From Rhabditoides inermis (lineage: Eukaryota; Nematoda; Chromadorea; Rhabditida; Rhabditidae), in NCBI GenBank assembly GCA_963966185.1, contig CAWZYM010000440.1, positions 37,501 to 101,500 of the forward strand: a DNA stretch of 64,000 nucleotides, in the 5' to 3' direction. Below the pieces are notes generated by a model. That model worked only from the letters and a program-made list of their open reading frames with translations. It did no database searches and was not told the origin of the DNA. Positions 14,914 through 30,129 of the stretch are shown here, one piece after another; position 1 is the stretch's first letter, and every line of letters begins with the position of its first letter. Position numbers and translations under genes: made by a program.

Positions 14914-15225
14914 ATTTTCTTTAAAAAGTACTTGCGTAAAGAGATTCACTTTGTCTTAACCCAATGCAACAAAAGCACATGCATAAAACATAAAACGTTT
15001 ACAAATACTAACACAAACCTGCGCATACCGGACTGTTAAAGTAACATTTGAAATATTTAAAAGGATACAAAAAATTATACATAACGTCAATATTAGGAGA
15101 GAGAGAGAGAGGCGCAGGTTTGTGTTAGTATTTGTAAACGTTTTATGTTTTATGCATGTGCTTTTGTTGCATTGGGTTAAGACAAAGTGAATCTCTTTAC
15201 GCAAGTACTTTTTTTTAAAGAAAAT
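14914..15225. repeat. long near-perfect inverted repeat (arms about 111 and 114 bp)
   Basis: Left arm 14914-15024 and right arm 15112-15225 are reverse complements, apart from a 3-nt length difference in an A/T run. They are separated by 87 bp that include a short (GA)n run. The transcript of either strand would fold into a stem of more than 100 bp. No TIR-element target duplication is obvious. Confidence 0.9.
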
Positions 15226-15339
15226 GTATGTGTTTTTGTTAAATTTCATTGAAATTTTTACTATACGCTGAAGTATGACTATACATCTTCACCTCTCACT
15301 GTCTCACTATCTCACTGATTTCTCTCCCTTCTCCCGCTA

Positions 15340-15382
15340 TTGTTCTCTCTCTCTATCTCTCTCTCTCTCACTCTCACTCACC
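15340..15382. repeat. (CT)n run grading into the tetranucleotide array
   Basis: CT repeats followed by imperfect CTCA units. Confidence 0.85.
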
Positions 15383-15966
15383 CACTCACTCACTCACTCA
15401 CTCACTCACTCACTCACTCACTCACTCACTCACTCACTCACTCACTCACTCACTCACTCACTCACTCACTCACTCACTCACTCACTCACTCACTCACTCA
15501 CTCACTCACTCACTCACTCACTCACTCACTCACTCACTCACTCACTCACTCACTCACTCACTCACTCACTCACTCACTCACTCACTCACTCACTCACTCA
15601 CTCACTCACTCACTCACTCACTCACTCACTCACTCACTCACTCACTCACTCACTCACTCACTCACTCACTCACTCACTCACTCACTCACTCACTCACTCA
15701 CTCACTCACTCACTCACTCACTCACTCACTCACTCACTCACTCACTCACTCACTCACTCACTCACTCACTCACTCACTCACTCACTCACTCACTCACTCA
15801 CTCACTCACTCACTCACTCACTCACTCACTCACTCACTCACTCACTCACTCACTCACTCACTCACTCACTCACTCACTCACTCACTCACTCACTCACTCA
15901 CTCACTCACTCACTCACTCACTCACTCACTCACTCACTCACTCACTCACTCACTCACTCACTCACT
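15383..15966. repeat. (ACTC)n tetranucleotide array, about 146 copies
   Basis: 584 bp of uninterrupted ACTC repeats. The open frames across it (Leu-Thr-His-Ser repeats) are a by-product: a 4-nt unit read in threes gives a 12-nt cycle with no stop in some frames. Confidence 0.97.
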
Positions 15967-16716
15967 TTTCTCTCCCTACCCCCCCCCCCGCTCTCTCTCG
16001 CTTTCTTCTTTCTCTCCTGTTATTTCTCTCTCTCTCCCTCTCTCTTTGAAGATCACAAGTATTCACGAATTGTCGTTACGTTTTGAAAACGTTTTCACAT
16101 GTTTTCTACCAGTCGGTATCGCGCCTCGTCCTGGTTATAGTGAACCAGCCAAAATATGCAAACCCGGCGCGAATTAGACGCTGGCGGCGGCAAGGCTGGC
16201 TACACGCTGGGTGCAAGTTGGGTGCACGTTGGAAAAAGTCGGCGGTCTGCGTGACGGGAAGGAAGGAAGGAAGGAAGCGCTGGCCTCTCACCTCTTGGGT
16301 GCGCGCGATCGCTCATAACTTCTTTCGGAGAAAAGATACAAAGATGCCATCGACCAGTGATATGGCCTACGGAACGGTGCGAATCTAACTAACATGGTTT
16401 GGATGAGTTCACATGGTTGCTAACATGACCTTTGGGTATCGCTTATTGAAAATTCTGGCGCGAGCCCTATCCTAAGCCAAAAAAGAGGGCGCTGCGCGCC
16501 CTCTCTAATGATATGAAGCATACAGTAGTGCCTAAGATGCTAGATACATAATAGGCTAACGCCGGGGAAAGACAGGTAGGCTGACGAGGTTAGTGGTGAG
16601 AAGACGATACTTGATCGGTAATCATTCCTGGACCATTAGAGTACCATTCTTGACGTGAAGAATTCCGGAGTTTCAATTCAATTCAATTCAATTCAATTTA
16701 TCGCATATAAGGGTGA
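15967..16716. other. intergenic, no gene seen; short hairpin and pentamer repeat
   Basis: Holds a ggaa tetranucleotide run (about 16258-16277), a perfect 9-bp hairpin at 16484-16504 (agagggcgc-tgc-gcgccctct), and five to six ttcaa pentamers at 16672-16698. Confidence 0.5.
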
Positions 16717-16720
16717 TTAA

Positions 16721-17060
16721 AGGATGTATCCGGGCAATATTTCTTTATGCCACAATTTTTGCTCTAACAGATGCCTTACATAATGGCTAGAAACACAGAC
16801 TAAATAAAAAGTTCTGAAATTTTGTTTGAAATGAGTTATTCTCGAAATTACAGGTTTAGTCCATATTGGAGTAAGGCTATAACTCGCTAAAAATGAAGTT
16901 TTCCAAATTCGGTCAACGCAGTTTCGGGGAACTCTCAAAAGCAATCCAATAACGCATTGAAAACATTTTGATATCTTTTGAAATAACAGAGATATTGCGA
17001 CTTGAAAGACGTCCCAGGGACTTCGTGGCGGGACCAATTTTTATTGCCCGTAGTCATCCT
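16721..17060. mobile_element. TTAA-flanked TIR element (piggyBac-type MITE) 1
   Basis: Flanked by TTAA at 16717-16720 and 17061-17064. The left end aggatgtatccgggcaatat and the reverse complement of the right end aggatgactacgggcaataa agree at 17 of 20 positions. At 340 bp with no transposase it is a non-autonomous element. TTAA duplications are characteristic of piggyBac-superfamily transposition. Confidence 0.8.
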
Positions 17061-17064
17061 TTAA

Positions 17065-17417
17065 AGGCACACTGGCGACTTGTTTCTGCCACAACCTGCC
17101 ACAACTCCTCATTTTCACACGAACAAAACGTTTGGCGGTGACAGGAATCGAACCGGCGAAGATAAGGGCCATAACGCAGCGCACATGCACTGAGCCATGA
17201 AACAAGTGGCAAGACGTTGTTCATTTGCGCTTATGTCTCCGACCTCAGTTTTTGCAGTGAAGCGTTGGCGGGAAATTCAAATTTTGAGCTGCATTCTTGG
17301 CAGTGGCAGAATCGAAAGTAACGCAGAATCGTCGTTCTTTCGCAAAAACTGCTAATGTGTTAGGTTAATATGATTTTTAATAATGCTCCAAGTCGAAAAT
17401 AAGTCGCCACTGTTCCT
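17065..17417. mobile_element. TTAA-flanked TIR element (piggyBac-type MITE) 2, with tRNA-like core
   Basis: Flanked by TTAA at 17061-17064, shared with element 1, and at 17418-17421. Left end aggcacactggcgacttgtt and right end (reverse complement) aggaacagtggcgacttatt agree at 17 of 20. The inside carries a tRNA-like sequence on the - strand. Confidence 0.8.
17132..17201 (-). mobile_element. tRNA-like sequence inside TIR element 2
   Basis: The - strand reads tttcatggctcagtgcatg (A-box type) and gccggttcgattcc (B-box type). Stem pairing is degenerate. It may be a SINE head captured by the TIR element, or an internal Pol III promoter. Confidence 0.5.
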
Positions 17418-17424
17418 TTAAAAT

Positions 17425-20345
17425 GTGCGAGTTGTAAAAGGACATTACAGTGATGATACGATAGTGTGTGGGGGTGGGGGGTAAAACGAGATGAGCTACT
17501 ACCGCGCCTTGCTCAAAGGAACTGGCGGAGACAAAGGCGAAATGGAACGTATGAAGTGTGGGACACAGATACATGCGCACAAGAGATGACATGTGAGAGA
17601 CGTCCAAACTCTCCAGCCATGATGCACGAATCCGAGACAACGCGAAACCGCCAGACGCCAGATCCAGATCTGACAAGCTCTCTGAACTGCTCCGCACTTC
17701 GCACTCCCACCACATCAGAAGAAAGGCTATTCCAGTAAGTATAGGCTCTGTGAATGCTCGTGAGTAGTTTGTTCGCAGGATCAAAAGAAGTGATAATTCG
17801 CATGTTGTGTGAATGCCTTGTTGATGTTGGGATAATATTGAATATACCATCTGCATCAAACGGCGAAATATGGTGGGCAATTTTGAAGAGGAAAGTGACG
17901 TCATTCAAGAATCTACGAGACTCAAGTGTCTCGAGACCCAGCAGGAGGGAAAGGTGACCGGCTCGATGGCAGATGCGTCGCGTAAAGTAGCGTTGCACGC
18001 CCTCTAACAGGTTCACCATGCGCACGCTAGATGGGCTCCACACTTCTGTACAATATTCAAGCTTACAGCGAATGTATGTTACATAAGCTTTCACTAGAAC
18101 AGTGAGATTGCGTGTTTGATATGCTCTCAGAAAGTTGTTTATTGACCAAAGCGCGCCATTGACTATGCGGGAGATGTGTGTTTCGAAGCACAGATTGTTA
18201 GTGATCCAGACACCGAGGTCTTTCACACAATCTGTAGCTCGCAGAGGAGTACCGGCGGCAGTGTATACAGAACGCGGATTGTGCTTGCCCAGATGTAAGA
18301 TGTATGTTTTAGAAATCGAGATGGTGAGACCCCACTTATGCGACCACTCGCACACTGCATCAACTGTAGCTTGGAAGCGAGAGTGGGCGGACGGATCGAG
18401 AAGGTCGTATGAGAAATACACCTTCAGGTCGTCCGCGTATAAAACAAAGTGCATCCCGTGAGGGAGAGAGCGCGCAATGTCATTTATGAAGATATTAAAA
18501 ATAGAAGAGGGCCTAGGCAACTACCCTGGGGGACGCCGCAATTGACGAGCCTCGGGGCAGACAATGTATTATCGATTGATACGTGAGTGGTCCGATCGCG
18601 CAAAAAAAACTCATTAACCATGAAAGAGCATTGCCTCGCACTCCAATTGAATACAACTTAGCGGACAACATATCATGGTTGATAGTGTCAAAAGCTTTTG
18701 TGTAATCCACATACAGACAGTCGACGACCTTTCCATCGGTCAGTTCGCGAGACCAGTGGGAGAGACATTGGACAAGTTGGATAGATGTAGATCTACCTTT
18801 GCGAAATCCATACTGATTGCGAGTGAGTAAGCAATTGCGATCGAGAAAAGATGTGATCTGGGAGACACAAATTCTCTCTAAAACCTTGCTTACGGTGGAA
18901 GTTAGTGTGATCGGCCTGTAATTAGACACGTCATGGGATGGTCCACTCTTATGAATGGGTTTGATGTACCCGAGACGCCAAATCGCGGGCACAGAACACA
19001 CAGATGTCGACTGGATAAACAGAAGAGTGAGTGGATGCACGATTGTATCAATTGTGTTTTTGAGGAACACATGCGTGATTCCGTCCGGAGAGGTATTCAC
19101 TTTGTTCGCCATTCCACTTATCACCTTGCGAACAATGTGCGGTGAGATGTCGAAGTGAGTGAGAGACACGACTGAGTTGGGTAGCGAATCGCCGGCGGGC
19201 GATGCCGAGTGAGCTGCGTATATGGAATCGAAGAAGGATGCGAAATGCTCAGCCTTATCGGCCGGATCATGGAGGAAGTGACCATTCGAATCCACCACCA
19301 CACCTATCCCGTCTACCGGGTTCAGTCTATTGCGCACGTGTCTATAGAACGATTTCGGTCCCTTATCTAGAAGAGCCGACTCTTTTCTACAGTTCCACCT
19401 ATACAGTGCCTTCCGGAGATCCCGTCGGGCACTGCGTGCGTCAGCCGACATAGGCCTGCGAGAGGCAAGGAGAGAAACCTTTCGACTGAGCATGCGGATA
19501 TGCGCGGGGAGAGTAGGAGAGTGAGTCTTGAGCGGCACGGACGGACAATAATCGAAAAGGCACTGCTGCACAAAACGAGAGAAAAGTTCGCAACATTCGT
19601 CAATCGGGCGGCATGCAAACACACTCGTCCAATCCGTTGAAGCGATCCGCGCGTTTATGGCTTGCCAATTGGCCTTTTTGTACATAAAGACAGAGCGCGG
19701 TGAGAGGTTGGGGCGGGAATGCACAGTGAGTGAGGCAAAAACAGGCAAGTGGTCGCATGTGGAGAGAGGAGTACCAATGGATATACTAGAGAACAATTCT
19801 GGGCAATCAACAATCACGAGATCCAGGATGTGGGATACGTGCCCAGGCCTTTTCACCATAGTTGGCTTTGCAACCAGCTGTGTGAGTGAGTAGGTGGAGC
19901 AGAAATCGAGCAGCGCGCGATCAAAAAAGACACGAGAGTGACCGGCGCGCCAATCGATTGATGGGCAGTTGAAGTCTCCCACGATCGCATGTGAGTGCGA
20001 GTCGGGTGACATCATAGCATCCGTGAGGGAGATGAGTTTGCCGCCGGCGATACGAGTCTGCTTGGAAACTGCTTCGCGCGCGGATGCGAGAATGAGGACG
20101 CCGCCTGCATGAGAAAGACGATCACATCGGAAGAGAGAGTATGCGCCACCAAGTTTCAAAGCGTTACACGAATCATGCGGATTTAACCACGACTCAGTGA
20201 TGACACATATGTCGGGTTTATGCGAGACAAGAAATGCCTCTAATTCATAGAGCTTATTGCGAACACTACGAGCATTCAACAGAACCACTACAAAACCGGA
20301 TATGCCTGTGGGAGGTTTCCTTTGCTTCCGTGCCAATTAGTATCT
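17425..20345 (-). mobile_element. decayed CR1-like LINE, copy 1
   Basis: Same family as the intact element at 29978-34437. ORF2 is recognisable, but I find no ORF1 upstream and no clear target duplication, so both borders are approximate. The 3' end stops just short of the TTAA element at 17065-17417. Confidence 0.75.
17513..20336 (-). pseudogene. CR1-like ORF2 (endonuclease + reverse transcriptase), broken
   Basis: The first 607-codon frame (20336 to 18516) has the AP-endonuclease start (LLNARSVRNKLYELE), the TESWL and GDFNCPSIDW motifs, STCDHLPVF, and RT motifs up to DYTKAFDTINHD. A homopolymer frameshift near 18605 and another near 18500 break it. The second frame carries LYADDLK and the thumb/C-terminal part. 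Against copy 2 the endonuclease has lost about 40 residues between the GGV motif and GDFN. The frame opens directly after a TAA (20337-20339) and has no ATG before the endonuclease. Confidence 0.85.
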
Positions 20346-20606
20346 CCTCGTGCCGTAGCTGCTTCCACATGAGGATACTTTCCGCCGCCTCACTGGTTAC
20401 TCGGGAAGGATTCTTGTCGATGACCGAACATTCGGCGGCGGTGGGGAAAATGAGGACCCGACCGCACGCCGCGGGGAAAAGAAGAAGAATACGAGTAAAC
20501 ACGAGTAAACATCAACAAAAATCGGCGGGTCGAAAACCGCAAAATGACACAATGAAAGAGGGAGAGCCAGAGAGGAAGAAAGGGGAAAGAGGATACAGCA
20601 GGGGAA

Positions 20607-20716
20607 AATAGATGAGGACAGAAATCATTGGTCACGCATGTTGTCGCCTCTGAGAGACAGCATTCAGGAGATGCATAATAGATGAGGACAGAAATCATTG
20701 GTCACGCATGCTGTCG
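20607..20716. repeat. tandem duplication, 70-bp period
   Basis: A stretch of about 40 bp starting aatagatgaggacagaaatc occurs at 20607 and again at 20677 with one mismatch, just upstream of LINE copy 1 (in its orientation). Confidence 0.85.
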
Positions 20717-23369
20717 GGAGTCCGATGCAAAAAGAAGACCTATACGAGTCGTAGTTTCGTAATTATTGTTAGCTGGGAGGTCGTTGGAAAGGACATGAAA
20801 GTTATTAAAAGTGCAAAAGCGAGCAAGGAATAAGGATAATATAAATTAACTCTCTAGCATTTATACAGGCGCGCTAAGGCGAAATGTAGCATTCACACAC
20901 TCAGACGGAAACGTCACCTCGAAAAAAAATCACATAGAAATCTGTTTCCAAGACGATAACATTCTACACCAGAGTACTCTTAATCAGATATTTTCAAGAA
21001 TCTCCTTATTTCCGTCAAAGCACTCTAATCGTCTACAATGGATGCGCCTCGACTCAGCACATCACTTTCGCAAAACACTACTCAAGATAGTATTTGAACT
21101 TTTGAACAATAGCACTAACATGCATTGGCGAGAGGAAAAGCAGAGGTGATGAACGAGGAGAGCGAGAAACATGAAATACGGGTCGGTGCGGCAAGCATTT
21201 CGAAATGGCGAGCATAGCATAGTAGGCAATAAATAAGAGATACACATCTCGCGCCCTTCTCCTTTTCTCTCGCTAAAAATGCTGACATGATCGACCCACA
21301 TTTTATAGGTTCTTTCATTTCTTTCAGCACATGCTGCACCCTCACGCCGACAAAAGAGAATCAGCTCAAAAGTGTCGATCAATCGTTATTGACTAACACT
21401 AAGGCGATGGATCAGGTCTGCAATGCGCACTCTGCTCATTCTTTAGCGATAAACAGCGCTAGAGCGTCGCGTCCGGTAAAATCAGGTGTGTTGTTGAAAT
21501 CATCAGGTGTGTTGTTGAAATCACAGACTTCTCTCTAGCCACACCGCAGAAACCATAACCATCAACAACACTCGACTACAGCGAGACGAACTACAACGAT
21601 CGCATTCAAGTTTCAATGCACATGTCAATGCAAAGTATGCAAACATTCAACATCAAACATCGCATGTAGGCCGAATAAGAAGAGATCGTGCTAGCGTATA
21701 AACTGTCACGGGCCTAGGCTGATAACTGATAACCGCTTCCCAGAAAAGCAAGTCCTATAAATCGGCGGGAGATTGGAGAAGAGAGCGGGACGTACACAAT
21801 ACCATAGCCACTGTATCATACACGGGAGAAGGGCGTGGCACAGATCAGAAAGACGCCAAAATGAAATCGATGCGAATACCAGCCGCGTGGAATCGAATCA
21901 CGTTGAACCACGCGTGCGTCGTTCAGAATCAATCAGCCGCCCGTGGTGCGATACAAACTGATCTTCCCACGGCACGAGGCAGCAGGGTATACGGGGAGCG
22001 TACAGTGATGCAGAAGCATAAACAGAGTGATACGGTCACGTGTCCTGGCATCCGTAATCAATCGGGGCGGTGAGCGGACGGGGAGAAAGAGAGAGAGAGA
22101 TAGAGAGAGAGAGAGTGTTTCGAACAGATCGGGGGCGGTCACTTGAAAGTCCTCTGTGCGTTCCGGCGGTTCAGTGGATTTAGACACAACACAATATGAT
22201 CCTAATTCCTACCAGTTCACTCTGGCTGGCACGACAGTGCATCACCCGTACGTACCACAACAGCCCAATGAGTCCCCTCTCCCCACCACTCCCTGCCGGT
22301 AGACCAGCCTAGATCTTACTCAGTCAAACCACAACGCGACAAGTGACATTACACATTTATTACGAGTCACATTGCTCGGGGAGGGAAGAGGGAAGACTGC
22401 TGTCCCATCCAGAGATTGGCGGGGGCGGGGCCGCGCGCCATCGCGGTTTCCGCGACATCCTCTATCCCAACACATGCCATAAATCGCGACACTACGCACG
22501 CACTGCATCGCACCGCGCGAGCACACAAAATCGAAATTGTAATACGACAGTCTGATGCGAACCAATTAACTGCGCAGTGTGGGAACGACCAAAACTAGGC
22601 GGGCCGCACATGACGGGTCGGGTGGTCAACCCGGTGGACCGGGAAACAGGCGGAGGGTCTCGGCTCGCTGTGTCGGGACTGGCTCGGTCACCTTACCTCG
22701 CCCCGCTTAGCGCGCCGGCGACAGATAACCAGTATTGCGAGTGAGTGCCGGCAGGTACAGGTTCACACCCAGCCCCGGTCACAACAACACCATGTCCGCG
22801 TGGCAAGGCGCCGCATGCAAAATCACACAGGGCGGACACAACACGGCATCCATCACGCTAGAACAGGGGGCAACACCTCTCATTGCCGAACTGAAACAGT
22901 ACGACCAGAAATAGAAGAACATCACCGACTTGTCTGCGCGGGATTTCAAAGAACAAAACACAGAATCCGGTGATCAAACATCGAGCAAAACTAGACGTAG
23001 ACACTCCCTCTGAATCACGAAAAAAGAGAAGAACGTAAAGAAGACGATTGAATTTCTCCTCTGCTTCTAACCCACACTTTTTAGAGGGGTGCGTTTTTGG
23101 GGCGCAGAACGAACATTGAGCCGTCGTTAATTCGTGTGAGGATCGACGGGTTCAGTGGCAGTGGCTGCCGAAAAGGGCGCGCCCTCATCCCAGACACATC
23201 ACGGCACGGCATGGCAAAAAGACGAGCGAGGCAAGCGCGAGAAAGGCAGAAGGAAGCATTCATAGACACAAAACACATCCACAACAGCTATTCGCTAGAT
23301 ACTAGCCGGATAGAAATAGATTAAAAGAGTGTGATTCAGTGCACTGATCACAAATCAGGCCGTGGCTGC

Positions 23370-23434
<65 letters not shown>

Positions 23435-23846
23435 TCGTACATTTTCACTGACACGCGTGTGTTCGAAGCCATCATCGTTGATAGTGGCAGATTCCTCTGT
23501 GTGACGCAGCGCCGATACGACCACTATAAAACAGCGAGATAACGACCATCGACAGCCACATAACAGCGAAGCTCAGAACATCAAAAACACACGAACTAGC
23601 GTCGATCAATTAAATCCTCACATCTGCGTGCACTATATTTCCTGCTCTGCTCCCAATTGCAACTCCGCACTCATTCGCAACACATGTACCCACAAAAAGC
23701 GAGAGAGAAATAGAGAGAGAGAGGAATAAAGAGAAGAGAACGAGAAGTGATTGGACGAGGATAATGGGACGGGGTAAGACGAGGCTAATTCCAGCCACAT
23801 GTTGCGGGCTTTATCGAAACCACCACGGACAAAGATCCATCACATC
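20717..23846. other. long intergenic stretch, no gene seen
   Basis: No recognisable protein on either strand. It holds a 21-bp tandem duplication (21482-21523), an interrupted (GA)n tract (22087-22116) and a (CT)n tract (23371-23431). Confidence 0.5.
23371..23431. repeat. (CT)n microsatellite
   Basis: About 30 uninterrupted CT units. Confidence 0.95.
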
Positions 23847-23855
23847 AAATGAATT
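23847..23855. repeat. target-site duplication, left copy (9 bp)
   Basis: aaatgaatt precedes the RTE fragment and recurs at 25364-25372 after its tail. Confidence 0.75.
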
Positions 23856-25297
23856 CGCAAGAGGAATGCACCGGGCATAGACCACGTGTCGAATGCTATG
23901 TTACGAATACCCGCAGAAACCATCGCAGACATCACCACGCGAATGCTGAATGGGATAATCGAAAACGAAGAGCTTCCGGAAACTTTTGCTGACTCTTTAA
24001 CAACACTGCTGCCAAAGAGTGGAGACTTGTTGGATCTGTGCAACTTCAGACCGATTGCTGTACTTCCGACAATGTTCAAGCTGTTTACTCGTATTCTGCT
24101 TGGTCGAATGGAGAAGACACTGGATGCAGAACAGTCTGTGGAGCAGGCGGGATTCAGGAGGACCTTTTCCACAATCGAACATATACACACCGTCCGCGAG
24201 CTGATTAACAAATGCTACGCCTATCGCCTCAACCTGGTGCTGATCTTTCTGGACTATGAAAAGGCATACGACTCTGTTGAATTTAACGCTGTCTGGAATG
24301 CACTTCATCGACAGGGAATCAATCCGAAGCTGGTACGACTGCTTGAGATGATCTACAGCAATGCGAAATCAAAGATCAAAGTGGGCAGTGAAGCTGTTGA
24401 AGTAGAAGTGAAACGAGGAGTACGACAGGGTTGTGTACTCAGCCCGGCCCTATTCAACGCTATTCTCGAGGATGTGCTACGACGAGTGGACTGGAGTAGA
24501 TGTGGACTGGACATCGACGGAGAAAGGATGAGCCATCTACGATACGCAGATGATCTAATTCTGGTGGCGAGAAGCAAGACGATGGCTCAGAAGATGCTCG
24601 ACGACATAGAAAGAGAAAGCTCTGCTATCGGACTTCGCATTTCAAAGAAGAAGACCGTCTACATGTCGAATGGCCCTCGTGCTGACCTACTACTGAGAGG
24701 AGAGCTGCTGGAGCGAGCAGACGAATTCAAGTACCTGGGTTCAATGGTGTCAGTGAAGAAGGACGAGAAGGAGCTACAAAGAAGAATAGGATCTGGATGG
24801 GCGGCATTCAACCTGCACAGGCCTTATCTAACTTCTAGAATGTGAATATGATCATGAAGAGGAATGTATGGAAAGTCTGTATCCTGCCGAGCCTGACGTA
24901 CGCGGCAGAAACATGGTGTCTGAAAGTGGAGCAGAAGGAGAAGCTGCAACGAGTGCAACGAAGGATGGAGAGGGCGATGATAGGAGTGACGCTGTTGGAT
25001 CGAGTGCGCAACACGGAGGTGCGGAGAAGGACAGGACTGGAGGATGTACGAGAGGTTATATGGAAAAAGAAGACGACATGGGCGAGGAAGATGGCGAACG
25101 ATGACAGATGGTCAAGAAGGGTGACGGAGTGGTACCCGAGAGACAAGACAAGGCGGGTTGGAGCGCCCTACGTGTTCTGGTGCGACGACTTGAAGGAAGT
25201 TCTGGTGCGAGGAGGACGTATCGGAGCTGAGTGGAATCAATTGGCACGAGGAAACCCCGAAGATTGGAGCAAGGCGATTGCAGGATCAGCGCCGTAA
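23856..25297 (+). pseudogene. RTE reverse transcriptase, one frameshift
   Basis: The frame opens at 23853, with APGIDHVSNAML near its start. RT motifs follow in order: FRPIAVLPTMFKLF, LDYEKAYDSVEF, VRQGCVLSPALF, YADDLIL and GSGWAAFNLHRPYL. A frameshift at about 24838 ends this frame in TGA; the neighbouring frame continues with MIMKRNVWKV and LTYAAETW to a stop at 25295-25297. The endonuclease is missing through 5' truncation. One lesion suggests a fairly young insertion. Confidence 0.9.
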
Positions 25298-25363
25298 ACT
25301 ATTGCAAACACCATATTCACGACGATTCTGAATAAATGATTTGATTTGATTTGATTTGATTTG
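23856..25363 (+). mobile_element. 5'-truncated RTE-clade retrotransposon, second copy
   Basis: 1,508 bp between 9-bp direct repeats, ending in gattctgaataaat plus four to five ttgat units, the same 3' signature as the copy at 9085-10245. It is truncated at the start of the RT domain (the APGID motif), longer than the first copy and less damaged. Confidence 0.92.
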
Positions 25364-25372
25364 AAATGAATT
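25364..25372. repeat. target-site duplication, right copy (9 bp)
   Basis: Identical to 23847-23855. Confidence 0.75.
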
Positions 25373-25636
25373 GGAGGAAGAACAACAGCCGTAAACTAGA
25401 TGCCAGCTGTGGTTAAATGTGGTAGCAAGAAGAATGCGGGCTCATTACAAGGGTGTCACATATCAAGTCTCTATCTCTATCAACTAACCAGTTAGGCGGA
25501 ATTGCAACAAGGAAGAGGTGGATCGAGCGGGAGAGAGACCGGTAGATTAGATCGGAACAACGCTAGCCATCCGCCGTCTCTCTCTTTCTCTCTTTATCAT
25601 CCTGTACCGGTTTCCACAACTCGCCAGCCTTCTGCC

Positions 25637-26670
<1,034 letters not shown>

Positions 26671-26720
26671 CACATATATATAGAGTGCTCGCGCGCGCGT
26701 CTCACACTCTAGAGAGAGCA

Positions 26721-26724
<4 letters not shown>
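26671..26724 (+). promoter_or_regulatory. TATA/start-site-like junction 1 (type 1)
   Basis: tatatata at 26675, then the type-1 stretch tctcacactctagagag, about 45 bp before gactagc. This marks the left end of the array. Confidence 0.35.
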
Positions 26725-29280
<2,556 letters not shown>

Positions 29281-29971
29281 GACTAGCTACTGACTAAGAC
29301 GGACCTTTTTCGAGGATGAGGGAGAGGTGTCGGAGGCAAACGCAAAACAGAGAAGAGCTACATGCTCACTGAGAAGAAAGTGTGCGACAGAAGCGTTGTG
29401 ATGCGAAAATGAGCGAACAGTTTTAGGTAGACGGGTTATTGTTTTATTGAGAGTACTGTAGCCGTACGGACTTCGGAGTACGGTATAAAAATGTTTGAAG
29501 TAGAACAGAGAAGTTGAAAACAGCTCGCGCAAAACCGCGAGGCGAGGCGAGAACAGAGTGAGTGAGTGAGTGAGTGAGTGATTGGGTGAGGAGCCGAGTG
29601 GCAGGAGACTGTGTGACCAGTGTATTGCGAAACAAAAATGAGTGAGCGGACTTGGGGGGCGCCCGCAACTGCAAGACAAAAAAAATTGCGAGTGGAGAGC
29701 GAGCATGAAAACTGAAAGAGCAGAGAGTAGAGACAGATTGTGAGAGACAGAGAAAGAAACAACTCAAAGTGATGTTCACTAACAAATGAAATTTTGGAAG
29801 CAGTACGAGTACGCGCAACAGCGGGGCGAGGCGAGAACACAAGCAAAATCAGTGTGAGTGAAAGGGAAGAGCAGAGTGACACATGGTCCGGTGCGCGAGA
29901 GGAGGGGCCGGTCATAAACAGTCGACTCTCTCTGACTGGTGCCTTGCCAGGGGCGGGCGAGACTGCTGCGC

Positions 29972-29977
29972 GATATA
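29972..29977. repeat. LINE target-site duplication, left (6 bp)
   Basis: gatata; uninterrupted units read gcgcgatatacacaatt here, so the pre-insertion site is known. Confidence 0.85.
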
Positions 29978-29983
29978 GATAGG

Positions 29984-29989
29984 TTTATT
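29984..29989 (-). terminator. AATAAA at the 3' end of the LINE
   Basis: aataaa on the - strand, 6 bp before the element border at 29978. It could serve as a polyadenylation signal. Confidence 0.4.
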
Positions 29990-30129
29990 ACCGATAACAT
30001 GGAAAAAAAACGCAATTATAAACAAAAAGTGAGCAATACAAACGGCAGGTATAAACGGGGTTTCAATGATATTGAACACGAACATAATCACATAGTATTA
30101 GATGGAAAAGGAAGTGGGGGGAGAGCTCT

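Noticed and set aside
15275..16177. 300-codon open frame of Leu-Thr-His-Ser repeats
   Set aside because: It is the translation of the ACTC array; no unique coding sequence, start context or domain.
16484..16504. Rho-independent-type terminator
   Set aside because: The hairpin is perfect but has no T run and the DNA is eukaryotic; kept only as a hairpin.
29287..29915. Recurrent 100-220-codon frames in A and C modules as real genes
   Set aside because: They recur because the DNA is repeated, overlap in several frames, change frame between units, and show Ser/Leu/Phe low complexity from GA-rich DNA.
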